Assembly (NCBI GenBank): GCA_964400885.1
Contig: CAYNWH010000001.1
Location: 24,064-88,063, forward strand
From: CAYNWH01 sp964400885
GTDB taxonomy: Bacteria > Patescibacteriota > Patescibacteriia > CAIXNZ01
Length of the DNA: 64,000 bases
Direction of reading: 5' to 3'
Below, piece after piece: positions 8,787 to 17,365 of the stretch. Below the pieces are notes generated by a model. It did no database searches. It saw nothing but the letters and a program-made list of their open reading frames with translations, and was not told where the DNA came from. Numbering within the stretch: position 1 is the first letter of the stretch; each line of letters starts with the position of its first letter. The translations under genes were made by a program, and so were the position numbers.

Positions 8787-9068
8787 TTATTTATAATCTT
8801 CCACTAATCTAATTGCTTTTACCGGACAATGCTTAACGCAAAGCCCGCAGCCTTTGCAATAATCTAAATCGCGATCATAATAAACTCGGCCTTTGCTATT
8901 TTTTAAACCCGTGGAAAAACAAACGCCTTCAGGACAAACCTTATTGCACATATCACAGCCAATACAGATTTCATGATCAACTACTGGCTTATATGTGCGC
9001 CAGCCGCCAGTTAAATTTTCTGCAGTCGTACCTGGTTTGGCTGTTAAAATATTTTTTAACTTTTTCAT
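8787..9068 (-). CDS. porD: Pyruvate:ferredoxin oxidoreductase delta subunit
   Basis: 93 residues with two 4Fe-4S motifs: CIGCDMCNKVCPEGVC and CKGCGLCVKHCPVKAI. This small ferredoxin-like subunit passes electrons from the catalytic core to external ferredoxin. It starts 2 nt after porG ends, so translation is probably coupled. Confidence 0.92.
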   Translation of the reverse strand: MKKLKNILTAKPGTTAENLTGGWRTYKPVVDHEICIGCDMCNKVCPEGVCFSTGLKNSKGRVYYDRDLDYCKGCGLCVKHCPVKAIRLVEDYK

Positions 9069-9070
9069 AA

Positions 9071-9622
9071 TTATTTTTTAGTTGCCTTATAAGCGGCTTC
9101 AAAAGCTAAATAATTCTTATCAATTATTTCTTTGCCATATTTTTCTTCTAATTTTTTCTGAATAGCTTTAATCGCTGATTTCAGTTTAATCAAACCGCTA
9201 ATTTTTACAAAAGCTCCCAGCATGGCTGTATTAATAATTGGTTTGCCAATTGTTTTCAAAGCAATATCCAAAGCCGGCACGCAATAAGCTTTGCCAGTAT
9301 AATTAGGACAAGCCTTAGCTGGCAGTTTGCTAGAATTTATTAAAACAACTGTATTTCTTTTAGCGCCTGCTAAAGGTTCAGCCGCTTTAAGCAAACCAGG
9401 ATCTTGGATAATTATAAAATCAGGCCCATAAATTTGTTCCCGGCTGCGAATAAATTTATTATCAATTTTAACAAAAGCCACAACTGGCGCTCCTTTTCTT
9501 TCCACGCCAAACATAGGAAAAGTTTGAGAAGACTTGCCATCATAAAAAGCTGACATGGCAATCAATTCTGCCAAAGTAACATTGCCTTGTCCTCCCCGGC
9601 CATGGACTCTGAGTTCTATCAT
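9071..9622 (-). CDS. porG: Pyruvate:ferredoxin oxidoreductase gamma subunit
   Basis: 183 residues. Begins with the family signature MIELRVHGRGGQGNVTLAEL, and SQTFPMFGVERKGAPV follows. As the gamma subunit it completes the heterotetramer encoded by porG-porD-porA-porB. The separate-gene arrangement is that of archaeal and hyperthermophile enzymes rather than the fused bacterial form. The DsbA-like gene ends 11 nt upstream and may share the transcript. Confidence 0.92.
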   Translation of the reverse strand: MIELRVHGRGGQGNVTLAELIAMSAFYDGKSSQTFPMFGVERKGAPVVAFVKIDNKFIRSREQIYGPDFIIIQDPGLLKAAEPLAGAKRNTVVLINSSKLPAKACPNYTGKAYCVPALDIALKTIGKPIINTAMLGAFVKISGLIKLKSAIKAIQKKLEEKYGKEIIDKNYLAFEAAYKATKK

Positions 9623-9633
9623 AAAATAATAAT

Positions 9634-10359
9634 TTATTGAAGGCTTAAGCTCTTATCAATAATTAATTTAAAAGTATCATAAGGAATAACGCCAGGCACT
9701 TTTATGCCATTAATATAAAAAGTAGGTGTCCCATTCACTCCTAATTTTAAGCCAGCCTGCATATCATCCTGTATTTCTGTAATATATTTTTTATTATCTA
9801 AACAGTCATTAAACTGACTTAAGTTCAAGCCGATTTGAGCCGCTAATAATTTCAAATTTTCCAAGGAAAGATTATTTTGGTTATCAAAAATTTTATCCTG
9901 ATAAGGCCAATACTGATTTTGCTCATAAGCACAATCTGCTGCTAGAGCTGCATTTATAGAATCCGGATGGGCAGCTATATTGGGAAAATCACGATAAATA
10001 AATTTTATCTGATTCTGATATTCTTCCTGCAATCTTTTTATAATAGGATAAGACTGCAAGCAGTAAGGACACTGAAAATCTCCAAATTCCACGATGACCA
10101 ATTTAGCATCTTCAATGCCCCAATCGGGATCGTCCTGGCTTTCAATTAAATCTCTAGTATTAACTTTGGGATCTAAACTTTGAGCGAAATTAAGCTGCTG
10201 CAAGCTAGATTCCTTCTGGAGCTCGATCATAACAACTATTTGATAAATAAAGATAGCCAAATAAATCAATAGAATAACGATAATCAGCAAAAAAATAATG
10301 CCCCACCAGTGCTGGGACCATCTTTTTTTCTCCTTTGTTATATTTTTTGGCTTTGCCAT
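9634..10359 (-). CDS. Membrane-anchored DsbA-like thiol oxidoreductase
   Basis: 241 residues from the ATG at 10359; a TTG at 10371 would add MKIT and is less likely. A basic N-terminus and one membrane helix (about 20-42) anchor a thioredoxin-fold domain outside the cell. The active site is FGDFQCPYC, with the cis-Pro loop GVNGTPTFYING near 210. This is the Thioredoxin_4/DsbA family, which forms or isomerises disulfides in exported proteins. That fits the many Cys-containing secreted proteins in this window. Confidence 0.88.
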   Translation of the reverse strand: MAKPKNITKEKKRWSQHWWGIIFLLIIVILLIYLAIFIYQIVVMIELQKESSLQQLNFAQSLDPKVNTRDLIESQDDPDWGIEDAKLVIVEFGDFQCPYCLQSYPIIKRLQEEYQNQIKFIYRDFPNIAAHPDSINAALAADCAYEQNQYWPYQDKIFDNQNNLSLENLKLLAAQIGLNLSQFNDCLDNKKYITEIQDDMQAGLKLGVNGTPTFYINGIKVPGVIPYDTFKLIIDKSLSLQ

Positions 10360-10449
10360 TGTAATTTTCAAGATTAAAGTTTATAATTTTATTATAGCAT
10401 ATTAATAGAAATTATCAGATATAAAATCTCTTTTAAAAGCTTAATATAG

Positions 10450-10478
10450 TTGACAATTTGCCATAGATCTGATAACCT
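10450..10478 (+). promoter_or_regulatory. Promoter of secG
   Basis: TTGACA (10450-10455) and TAACCT (10473-10478), 17-nt spacer ending TGA. Confidence 0.6.
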
Positions 10479-10508
10479 ATATAAATAAATCTTGATTTGT
10501 TTCAATTT

Positions 10509-10718
10509 ATGATATTGAATATTATCCAAATTATAATCTCTATTATCTTAATTACTGTTATTTTATTACAAAATAGAGGCACTGGTCTAGGTGCTGCTTT
10601 TGGGGGTGAAGGCAATATTTACAGGACAAAAAGAGGACTGGAAAAAGCGCTCCATATTGCAACCATTATTTTATCAGTTATTTTTTTCATTACAGCCTTT
10701 TTAAACATTCTCTATTAA
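10509..10718 (+). CDS. secG: Preprotein translocase subunit SecG
   Basis: 69 residues from the ATG at 10509 (an in-frame TTG at 10497 is less likely). Two membrane helices flank the conserved cytoplasmic loop LLQNRGTGLGAAFGG, which is diagnostic of SecG. It assists the SecYEG channel. No SD. The next gene starts 31 nt downstream and may be cotranscribed. Confidence 0.92.
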   Translation: MILNIIQIIISIILITVILLQNRGTGLGAAFGGEGNIYRTKRGLEKALHIATIILSVIFFITAFLNILY

Positions 10719-10749
10719 ACATTTACTCATTCAGATAATTTTTTAAATC

Positions 10750-12585
10750 GTGGCTTCTAAAATTAAATTTCTCTCCACTTTGAGTCAAAACTTAAAAGCT
10801 TTTATTGTTTTTCAATTTGTCAAAATAAAAAAGGTATTAAAAGTTGAAGAACAGAAAAAATTTGATAAAAAAATTATTAGTTCACTCAGCAAAAAAAAAT
10901 TGCCCCAATGGCGGCAATTTAAACAGCTGCCCAAAATTTTAACTAAAAATGAGTTTTTAATAATCAAAATTTCAGCAGCTATAATCTTAATTATTGCCAT
11001 TTCCTTGTTTTATATTGATTATTATCAAAAATTAACCACACTGCCCAAAGCAGGCGGCGAATTTTCTGAAGCCTTAATCGGCTCGCCCTTATATATTAAT
11101 CCTATTTTAGCTCAAAGCCATATTGATGCTGATCAAGATCTTTCAACTTTGATTTTTTCGGGCCTTTTGAAATATGATAAAAATTTAGAACTTGTTCCAG
11201 ACTTAGCTGAAAAATATGAAATTTCCGAAGACCAAAAAACTTATACTTTTTATTTAAAAGACAATGCTAAATGGCATGATGGGCAAAAATTAACAGCTAG
11301 TGATGTTGTTTTTACTATTTTAAGCATTCAAAATCCAGATTTTAAAAGTCCGCTTTTTAGAAGCTTTGAAGGCGTAAAAGTTGAAAAAGTCGATGATTAT
11401 ACTGTTAAATTTACTTTATCTGAACCTTATGCCGCCTTTTTAAATGTTTTAACCGTTGGCATTCTTCCCCAGCATCTCTGGTATGACATTCCACCGCTCA
11501 GCGCCAAATTAGCGGTCTATAACCAAAAACCCATTGGCAGCGGACCTTATAAATTCAAATCCTTAATTAAAGAAAAAAGCGGTGTTATCAAGGCTTATAC
11601 CCTGGAAAAAAATAAAAATTATTATGCCCAAGAACCTTATATTGATAAAATTGTTTTTAAATTTTATCCAGATTATGATACAGCCATTAATGCTCTTAAT
11701 AATAAGGAAGTCCAAAATTTAAGTTATTTGCCTAAAGAATATTTGGAAAAAAATAAAAATAAAAGGGAAATAAATTTATATAATATAAATTTATCTCAGT
11801 ATACCGCGATTTTCTTCAATCAAAAAAACAATGAATTTCTAAAAGATAAGGATATTCGAGAAGCTTTAAGTTATGCAATTGATAAAAACAAAATCATTGA
11901 AGATGTGCTGCAAAATCAAGGCCAAATTATTGACGGCCCCATTTTGCCGGGTTTTTTAGGTTACAATACGGACATAAAAAAATATGAGTATAATCCTGAA
12001 AAAGCCGTTGAATTGCTAGCTAATAACGGCTGGGCGTTAACAGATGAAATTTTTCATAAGAAAGATCAGGAACTAAAAATAACGCTGACTACTGTTGATC
12101 AGGCAGTCAATGTAAAAACAGCTAATTTAATCAAAGAATTTTGGAATAATATTGGCGTTAATGTCGAATTGCAAATAGTTTCCAAAGATGATATTGAGAA
12201 TCAGGTCATTAATCCCCGCAATTACCAAGCATTACTTTATGGTGAAATAATTGGCTATGACCCTGATCTCTTTCCCTTCTGGCATTCTTCTCAGCGAGAT
12301 TACCCAGGCGTTAATTTAGCCAATTATGTCAATCGTAAAGCTGATCAGCTTTTAGAAGAAGCCCGTTTGACGAATGATCCCAAGATCAGAGACGGAAAAT
12401 ACCGTGAATTTCAAGATTTAATGATTGATGATCTCCCGGCTATTTTCCTCTTTAATCCTACTTATACTTATCCTGTGACAACAAAAATAAAAGGCATTGA
12501 GCTCAAAAGAATAGCTCAGCCTTTTGACCGTTTTATTGATATTGAAAATTGGTACATCAAAACTAAGAAAAAATTTTTACAATAA
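10750..12585 (+). CDS. Peptide/solute-binding protein, SBP_bac_5 (OppA-like)
   Basis: 611 residues, GTG start. A long basic N-terminal extension (about 70 residues) precedes one membrane helix (about 72-92, IIKISAAIILIIAISLFYI). The rest is a family 5 extracellular solute-binding domain: LVPDLAEKYEISED, WHDGQKLTASDVVFT, IGSGPYKF, and DIREALSYAIDK. It would bind oligopeptides outside the cell. No permease or ATPase genes lie next to it. Anchoring by a helix rather than a lipid is typical of this lineage. Confidence 0.88.
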   Translation: MASKIKFLSTLSQNLKAFIVFQFVKIKKVLKVEEQKKFDKKIISSLSKKKLPQWRQFKQLPKILTKNEFLIIKISAAIILIIAISLFYIDYYQKLTTLPKAGGEFSEALIGSPLYINPILAQSHIDADQDLSTLIFSGLLKYDKNLELVPDLAEKYEISEDQKTYTFYLKDNAKWHDGQKLTASDVVFTILSIQNPDFKSPLFRSFEGVKVEKVDDYTVKFTLSEPYAAFLNVLTVGILPQHLWYDIPPLSAKLAVYNQKPIGSGPYKFKSLIKEKSGVIKAYTLEKNKNYYAQEPYIDKIVFKFYPDYDTAINALNNKEVQNLSYLPKEYLEKNKNKREINLYNINLSQYTAIFFNQKNNEFLKDKDIREALSYAIDKNKIIEDVLQNQGQIIDGPILPGFLGYNTDIKKYEYNPEKAVELLANNGWALTDEIFHKKDQELKITLTTVDQAVNVKTANLIKEFWNNIGVNVELQIVSKDDIENQVINPRNYQALLYGEIIGYDPDLFPFWHSSQRDYPGVNLANYVNRKADQLLEEARLTNDPKIRDGKYREFQDLMIDDLPAIFLFNPTYTYPVTTKIKGIELKRIAQPFDRFIDIENWYIKTKKKFLQ

Positions 12586-12679
12586 AATTGGGCTCTTTTT
12601 TCTTAATGGACAATGTATAATTTACAATAAATAATTAATTATCCATTATCCATTATCCATTATTCATTAATTTAAAATT

Positions 12680-14398
12680 ATGGTTTATCAAAGAACTAGA
12701 AGCCTTAAAAAACAAGGCAAATTTTCACGTGAACAAAAATTAAGAATTATTGTTTTGGGCGGACTTGAAGAAGTCGGACGCAATATGACTTTGCTTGAAT
12801 ATGGCCGTGATATTATTATTATTGACATGGGTTTGCAATTTCCTGAAGAGGACATGCCTGGCATTGATTATATTATTCCCAATATTTCTTATTTAAAAGG
12901 TAAAGAAAAAAATATTAGGGGCGTAATAATAACTCACAGTCATTATGATCATATCGGAGGTATTCCTCATATCATGCCCAAAATAGGCAATCCTATCATT
13001 TATACTGCCAAACTTTCAGCTGGCATTATTGAAAAAAGACAGGAAGAATACAGAAATTCTCCCAAGCTTAAATTTTATATTATTGATGAAAACAGCAAAT
13101 TAAAATTAGGAATTTTTAATATTGAATTCTTTCGCGTTAATCACAATGTGCCGGATAGTTTTGGCGTTGTGGTTCATACCCAGGTCGGCACAGTTGTACA
13201 TACGGGTGATTTTAAAATAGATTACAGCCCGATCAATGACAAGCCGGCTGACTTAAATCGGATTGCCAAATTTGGTGCTCAAGGCGTTTTAGCTTTAATG
13301 GCTGACAGCACTAATGCTGAGGAAGAGGGTTATCAAATTTCTGAAACTAGAGTCAGTGATGAATTGGAAAAAATTTTTGAAGATGCTAAAGGCAGAATAA
13401 TTATTGGCACTTTTGCTTCACTTTTAAATCGTGTCCAGCAAGTCATTACTATGGCGGAAAAATTTGACCGCAAAGTTATGATTGAAGGCCGTAGCATGAA
13501 AACTAATGTAGAAATAGCTCATCGGCTTGGTTATTTAAAAATAAAACCTGGCACCTTAGTTGAATCAGAGCATTATAATGAAAAAAAATTCCCGAATAAT
13601 AAAATAGTCATTATAGGTTCTGGCGCTCAAGGCGAACAAAATGCATTTTTGGTCAGATTTGCTGAAGGCGAACATAAATTTCTGCATGTCAAAGAAGGCG
13701 ATACGGTTATTTTCTCTTCTTCAGTTATTCCTGGTAATGAAAGAACGATTCAAAACCTTAAAGATACGTTTTATCGCAAAGGCGCTAAAGTTATTCATTA
13801 TAAGCTTATGGATGTCCATGCTGGCGGCCATGCCAAAAAAGAAGATTTGAAACTTTTAATTAGGTTGCTACAGCCAAAATATTATATTCCTATTGAAGCT
13901 AATCATTATATGTTGAAAATAAATGGTGAAATAGCTGAAAGCATTGGCATTCCTAAAAGTAATATTTTTATTGCTGACAACGGTCAAGTCATAGAATTTA
14001 CTGCCAAAGGCGGCCATTTAACCAGAGAATATGTGCCTTCTGATTATGTTATGGTTGATGGTTTAGGCGTCGGTGATGTCTCTAATATTGTTTTACGCGA
14101 TCGCCGCGTCATGTCTGCTGACGGTATGCTGGTTGTCATTGCCACTATTGAAAATAAAACAGGCCGGCTGATTGGCAATCCTGATATTATTTCCCGCGGT
14201 TTTGTTTATATGAAAGAAAATAAAAAGCTAATTGAAGCCACGCGCATGAAAGTCAAAAAACTCTGTGAAGATACAGATACTAAATCTCCGGCTTTTGATG
14301 ATTTTCTAAAAAACAAAATTCGCGATCAAATCGGCCAGTTTTTATATCAGCAGACCAAAAGACGGCCCATGATTTTGCCCGTAGTTATTAAGGTTTAA
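12680..14398 (+). CDS. rnj: Ribonuclease J
   Basis: 572 residues. A metallo-beta-lactamase fold nuclease with the zinc motif THSHYDH (85-91), a beta-CASP domain, and the C-terminal RNase J domain. Further motifs are VVHTGDFKID, ADSTNAEEEGY and the later DVHAGGHAKKED. RNase J is a 5'-3' exonuclease and endonuclease central to mRNA decay and rRNA maturation in organisms without RNase E. The N-terminus is short and basic. No SD. Ended by a clear terminator at 14419. Confidence 0.94.
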   Translation: MVYQRTRSLKKQGKFSREQKLRIIVLGGLEEVGRNMTLLEYGRDIIIIDMGLQFPEEDMPGIDYIIPNISYLKGKEKNIRGVIITHSHYDHIGGIPHIMPKIGNPIIYTAKLSAGIIEKRQEEYRNSPKLKFYIIDENSKLKLGIFNIEFFRVNHNVPDSFGVVVHTQVGTVVHTGDFKIDYSPINDKPADLNRIAKFGAQGVLALMADSTNAEEEGYQISETRVSDELEKIFEDAKGRIIIGTFASLLNRVQQVITMAEKFDRKVMIEGRSMKTNVEIAHRLGYLKIKPGTLVESEHYNEKKFPNNKIVIIGSGAQGEQNAFLVRFAEGEHKFLHVKEGDTVIFSSSVIPGNERTIQNLKDTFYRKGAKVIHYKLMDVHAGGHAKKEDLKLLIRLLQPKYYIPIEANHYMLKINGEIAESIGIPKSNIFIADNGQVIEFTAKGGHLTREYVPSDYVMVDGLGVGDVSNIVLRDRRVMSADGMLVVIATIENKTGRLIGNPDIISRGFVYMKENKKLIEATRMKVKKLCEDTDTKSPAFDDFLKNKIRDQIGQFLYQQTKRRPMILPVVIKV

Positions 14399-14418
14399 AA
14401 TTAAATACAATAAAAAAG

Positions 14419-14440
14419 TCTCGCTTAGCGAGATTTTTTT
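14419..14440 (+). terminator. Terminator of rnj
   Basis: TCTCGC-TTA-GCGAGA hairpin (14419-14433) followed by seven T. Confidence 0.85.
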
Positions 14441-14516
14441 ATTTAAAAGTAAAAAAACTATTAAGTCCGATCACTAATGACTAATGACCAATAACCGATT
14501 ACTAATAGCTATTATA

Positions 14517-14544
14517 TTGACAAATTTACAAATTGTGCTAAAAT
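14517..14544 (+). promoter_or_regulatory. Promoter of the 14595 gene
   Basis: TTGACA (14517-14522) and TAAAAT (14539-14544), 16-nt spacer with TGC before the -10 box. A small hairpin TTGTC-CTTC-GACAA lies just before the SD. Confidence 0.7.
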
Positions 14545-14594
14545 AATTTAATGTTCAAAAACTTGTCCTTCGACAACAAAAAGGAGGTTATATC

Positions 14595-15659
14595 ATGGCC
14601 AGTTCCCATCCGCCGAGCCTTTTCGGCACAATACTCAGTAATCTGTTCAAGCTTATTTTTAACAAAAAAGTACTCATTATTATAGTAGCTCCGATTGTCT
14701 TGACTCTCTGTTATTATTTCCTCATCCCATTTCTGGCCGACATTAATTGGGACTTCGTATCTTCTAAATTGTTCCGGACTATCCTTGCCAGCATCATTGT
14801 ATTGTTGGCGCTAGGCGCGCTTATCTGGCATTATGGCCTGGAAACAATGTACGAATTCCTGACAGACAAACTGCTTAAAAAAATCTTCAGCAAGAAAGGC
14901 CTTCTAGTTTTAGGCTTGTTGGCAGCCACAGGCTTATTCTACTTTTTCCTGCTGCCGATACTGTCTTCCATAAACTGGAAAGCCATTTTTTCCGAAAAGA
15001 TTTCAGTTATCATTGCTGGCATTCTCTTCTTAAGCGCGGTCATTGTGATCATGTGGGCAGGCGGTTTTCAATTGCTCTATAATTTATTTTCCTGGAAAAA
15101 AATCCTGGTGTTTTCTGCAATTATTATTTTAATATTGACTTCTGTCTTCATTTTCAGGCACAGCAATTACCTGCAATCAAAAGCCAAGATAAGCTGGGCT
15201 GAGAGTACGGAGACATTCAATCAGGAAAATGCCAGACATGCTCAAGAAGTTGATGAACTCGCCAATCAGGTCAAATCACTGGAAAAAAAAGTCCGGGATT
15301 TGAAAGCTGATATTGCAGAGCTGAAAAACCCTCCAGTGCCAACTGGCTCACCAGTCAAAACAACCGCTGCACCGGCTTCAACAGAGGAAGTTACGCAACT
15401 CAAAACAAAAGTGGAAAATCTGGAAAATGATTTACAGAGATTAAAAGCAAAACGAAATGAGCCACGGCGAATTTTTAAGGTTAATCCGCCATCAAACAGC
15501 ACTGCCATAATTGGTGCACCAACTTCAGGCTCACAAACCGATCAAATCATTCCCGGACCCAAAGCTCCACCAAGTGAGCAAATAGGACAAATTATTCCTG
15601 GACCAAAAGCGCCAGGCGGACAAGCCAATCAAATCATACTAGGGCCAAAAGCGCCTTAG
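14595..15659 (+). CDS. Membrane protein with coiled coil and QIIPGPKAP repeats
   Basis: 354 residues, preceded by AAGGAGG. About five hydrophobic segments occupy residues 20-190, in what looks like a repeated pattern (KKVLIIIVAPI, KKGLLVLGLL, KKILVFSAIII each follow a basic pair). A coiled coil follows (about 205-295, ANQVKSLEKKVRDLKADIAEL). The C-terminus carries three copies of QII(P/L)GPKAP, at about 312-354, with variable spacers. I know no family for it. Topology suggests a membrane anchor presenting a coiled coil and a flexible Pro/Gly tail. Single-gene unit with its own promoter and terminator. Confidence 0.75.
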   Translation: MASSHPPSLFGTILSNLFKLIFNKKVLIIIVAPIVLTLCYYFLIPFLADINWDFVSSKLFRTILASIIVLLALGALIWHYGLETMYEFLTDKLLKKIFSKKGLLVLGLLAATGLFYFFLLPILSSINWKAIFSEKISVIIAGILFLSAVIVIMWAGGFQLLYNLFSWKKILVFSAIIILILTSVFIFRHSNYLQSKAKISWAESTETFNQENARHAQEVDELANQVKSLEKKVRDLKADIAELKNPPVPTGSPVKTTAAPASTEEVTQLKTKVENLENDLQRLKAKRNEPRRIFKVNPPSNSTAIIGAPTSGSQTDQIIPGPKAPPSEQIGQIIPGPKAPGGQANQIILGPKAP

Positions 15660-15677
15660 TTTCAAAAACATCTTACA

Positions 15678-15708
15678 AGCAGGCAATTGCAAAATTGTCT
15701 GCTTTTTT
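15678..15708 (+). terminator. Terminator after the 14595 gene
   Basis: AGCAGGCAATT (15678-15688) pairs with AATTGTCTGCT (15693-15703), one G-U, followed by T-rich sequence. Confidence 0.85.
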
Positions 15709-15730
15709 GTAAGCTAAAATGATTCATGGG

Positions 15731-15759
15731 TTGACAAAAATTTAAAAATATGCTAAAAT
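15731..15759 (+). promoter_or_regulatory. Cassette A promoter
   Basis: TTGACA (15731-15736) and TAAAAT (15754-15759), spacer 17 nt ending ATATGC (extended -10). Same layout as promoters B, C and D. Confidence 0.8.
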
Positions 15760-15864
15760 GACTTATTGAATTAATTCTCTTAGGCTCCTGAAAAGTTGAA
15801 TATAAATCTATTTTAAAAAAATTTGTGTATTTGTAGAATATTCGTGGATTTGTAACGATTTTTT

Positions 15865-15880
15865 AGTAGCTTAGGCTACT
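15865..15880 (+). promoter_or_regulatory. Conserved leader hairpin, cassette A
   Basis: AGTAGC-TTAG-GCTACT, about 100 nt after the predicted transcript start and 76 nt before the ATG. The following sequence (ATATTAAGG.AA, then TCTTTAAAATCA) matches cassette B almost base for base. Equivalent hairpins occur in cassettes B, C and D. Confidence 0.65.
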
Positions 15881-15955
15881 TGGAAATATTAAGGAAATTA
15901 AAAATCTATTTGGTCTTTAAAATCAAGGAACAAAGCCAATCAAGGAGGTTTTTTC

Positions 15956-17080
15956 ATGAAAAAAGCGATGATCGTAATGGTGCTCATGGCCCTGGCATTT
16001 TTGCCGGCCATGGCGCAAGTGTCCAATGAGGGCCGGGTGTTTTACACCATGCCCAAGATGGAAAAACAGCACACCGAGGACGGCCGCATTTACTTCGAGG
16101 TCCAGGCTGACGGCAAAACCTGGCACATCTACGACCAGTTCGGAGCACCGTTCCCTCCGGGAACCGAAGCCGGCCGCAGCCAACGGCTGGATGGCAAATG
16201 GGAGATCCGCATCATATACCCGACTGGGGCTACCACCTTGGTCATGGCCAACATGGTGCGCGATGCCCAGACTGGCAGCGTCAACGCAAACGCGCAGATT
16301 CAGGAATTCGATTTCGTGGGCTGGGAACGCGACCGGGCCGAAATCCCGGCCAGCACCATGCCCAAAATCGATGAACTCATCCAGAACATTCAGATCTCGG
16401 TCATTAAAATCAAGGTCTATGTCCTGGGCGGCGTGTCCGATGAGAACATCAGGCATGCCGAATGTTATCGGGGAGAAACGTCCCCGTACTACCTGCCCAA
16501 AGACGGAGCCGAAAACTTTCAAAAAGTGACCGGCGAGATCAACAGCGAAGGCGACAACGTTGCCTGTCAGGCGTTGCTGGCCGATGGCCGCGAAAAAACT
16601 TTTCGCGACTATCTGGTCAACCATGGCATTAACCCGGACATGATTCAGCTCTCCAGATGGGGCGGCATCATAGACATTGACAACACGCATTTCAATAACC
16701 GCGGGGTCAGGGTCCTTTTGATACCGATCACCATCTATGAACAGCTGAAAAAGGACCCACCGCCTCCGGCACCAGTCATTGACATCTACCAGATAAACAC
16801 TGAACCCGGACCGCAATCCTATACCGCGCCCCCTCCTCCGGCATCCAGCGAAAGCGACGAATGCTGGAAATGGGCGCTGGGTGGCGGGCTGGGCGGCGCC
16901 GGACTGGGCTGGGGAGTTTCCCAAATCCAGGTGGATGGCGGCAAAGGCGCTAATAACGCCGGGGATGGCGGTAGCGTCTCCGTTTGTGGCGACAACCCTG
17001 CGGCCTGCATTGGCGGCGGCGTCCTTTTGGGAGCCGGTGGCGCCTACGTGGGCTGCAGAATCTACAAAAGCCGCCACTAG
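15956..17080 (+). CDS. Secreted OmpA-like protein with Gly-rich Cys C-domain
   Basis: 374 residues, CAAGGAGG SD. A signal peptide (MKKAMIVMV...PAMAQ) is followed by an N-terminal module shared with the next gene (TWHIYDQFGAPFPPGTEAGR, then GKWEIR). An OmpA_C-like region (about 125-260) carries the typical pattern FRDYLVNHGINPDMIQLSRW and NNRGVRVLLI. Then comes a Pro-rich linker and a conserved C-terminal domain (about 300-374): CWKWALGGGLGG, GWGVSQIQV, CGDNPAACIGGG. That C-domain holds two glycine-zipper-like hydrophobic stretches and several Cys. It is GC-rich, unlike the housekeeping genes. Possibly a peptidoglycan-linked surface protein; the OmpA assignment is by pattern only. Confidence 0.75.
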   Translation: MKKAMIVMVLMALAFLPAMAQVSNEGRVFYTMPKMEKQHTEDGRIYFEVQADGKTWHIYDQFGAPFPPGTEAGRSQRLDGKWEIRIIYPTGATTLVMANMVRDAQTGSVNANAQIQEFDFVGWERDRAEIPASTMPKIDELIQNIQISVIKIKVYVLGGVSDENIRHAECYRGETSPYYLPKDGAENFQKVTGEINSEGDNVACQALLADGREKTFRDYLVNHGINPDMIQLSRWGGIIDIDNTHFNNRGVRVLLIPITIYEQLKKDPPPPAPVIDIYQINTEPGPQSYTAPPPPASSESDECWKWALGGGLGGAGLGWGVSQIQVDGGKGANNAGDGGSVSVCGDNPAACIGGGVLLGAGGAYVGCRIYKSRH

Positions 17081-17103
17081 ATCTCCTAGACCTTAATATT
17101 TTC

Positions 17104-17136
17104 AGACCCGGAAGTTTCAACTTCTGGGTCTTTTCT
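17104..17136 (+). terminator. Terminator, cassette A
   Basis: AGACCCGGAAG (17104-17114) pairs with CTTCTGGGTCT (17121-17131), followed by TTTCTTT. Closely similar to the terminator of cassette B. Confidence 0.85.
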
Positions 17137-17180
17137 TTATTTTTAAAAAACTTACAAGCAAAACAAAAACATTAAAATAC

Positions 17181-17209
17181 TTGACAAAAAAACAAAAAAA
17201 TGCTAAAAT
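17181..17209 (+). promoter_or_regulatory. Cassette B promoter
   Basis: TTGACA (17181-17186) and TAAAAT (17204-17209), spacer 17 nt ending ATGC. Confidence 0.8.
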
Positions 17210-17275
17210 GCTTTATTAAACATTATGTTTAAGCTTTCAAAAAGAATTAATTAAAATTATAAATTAATTATTTTT

Positions 17276-17291
17276 GGTAGCTTAGGCTACT
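17276..17291 (+). promoter_or_regulatory. Conserved leader hairpin, cassette B
   Basis: GGTAGC-TTAG-GCTACT; the outermost pair is G-U where cassette A has A-U. A second hairpin AGATCA-GTT-TGATCT lies at 17313-17327, and the SD AAAGGAGG follows. Confidence 0.65.
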
Positions 17292-17365
17292 TTTAGATAT
17301 TAAGGGAACTAGAGATCAGTTTGATCTTTAAAATCAGGAAAAAACAAATCAAAGGAGGTTTTGAA

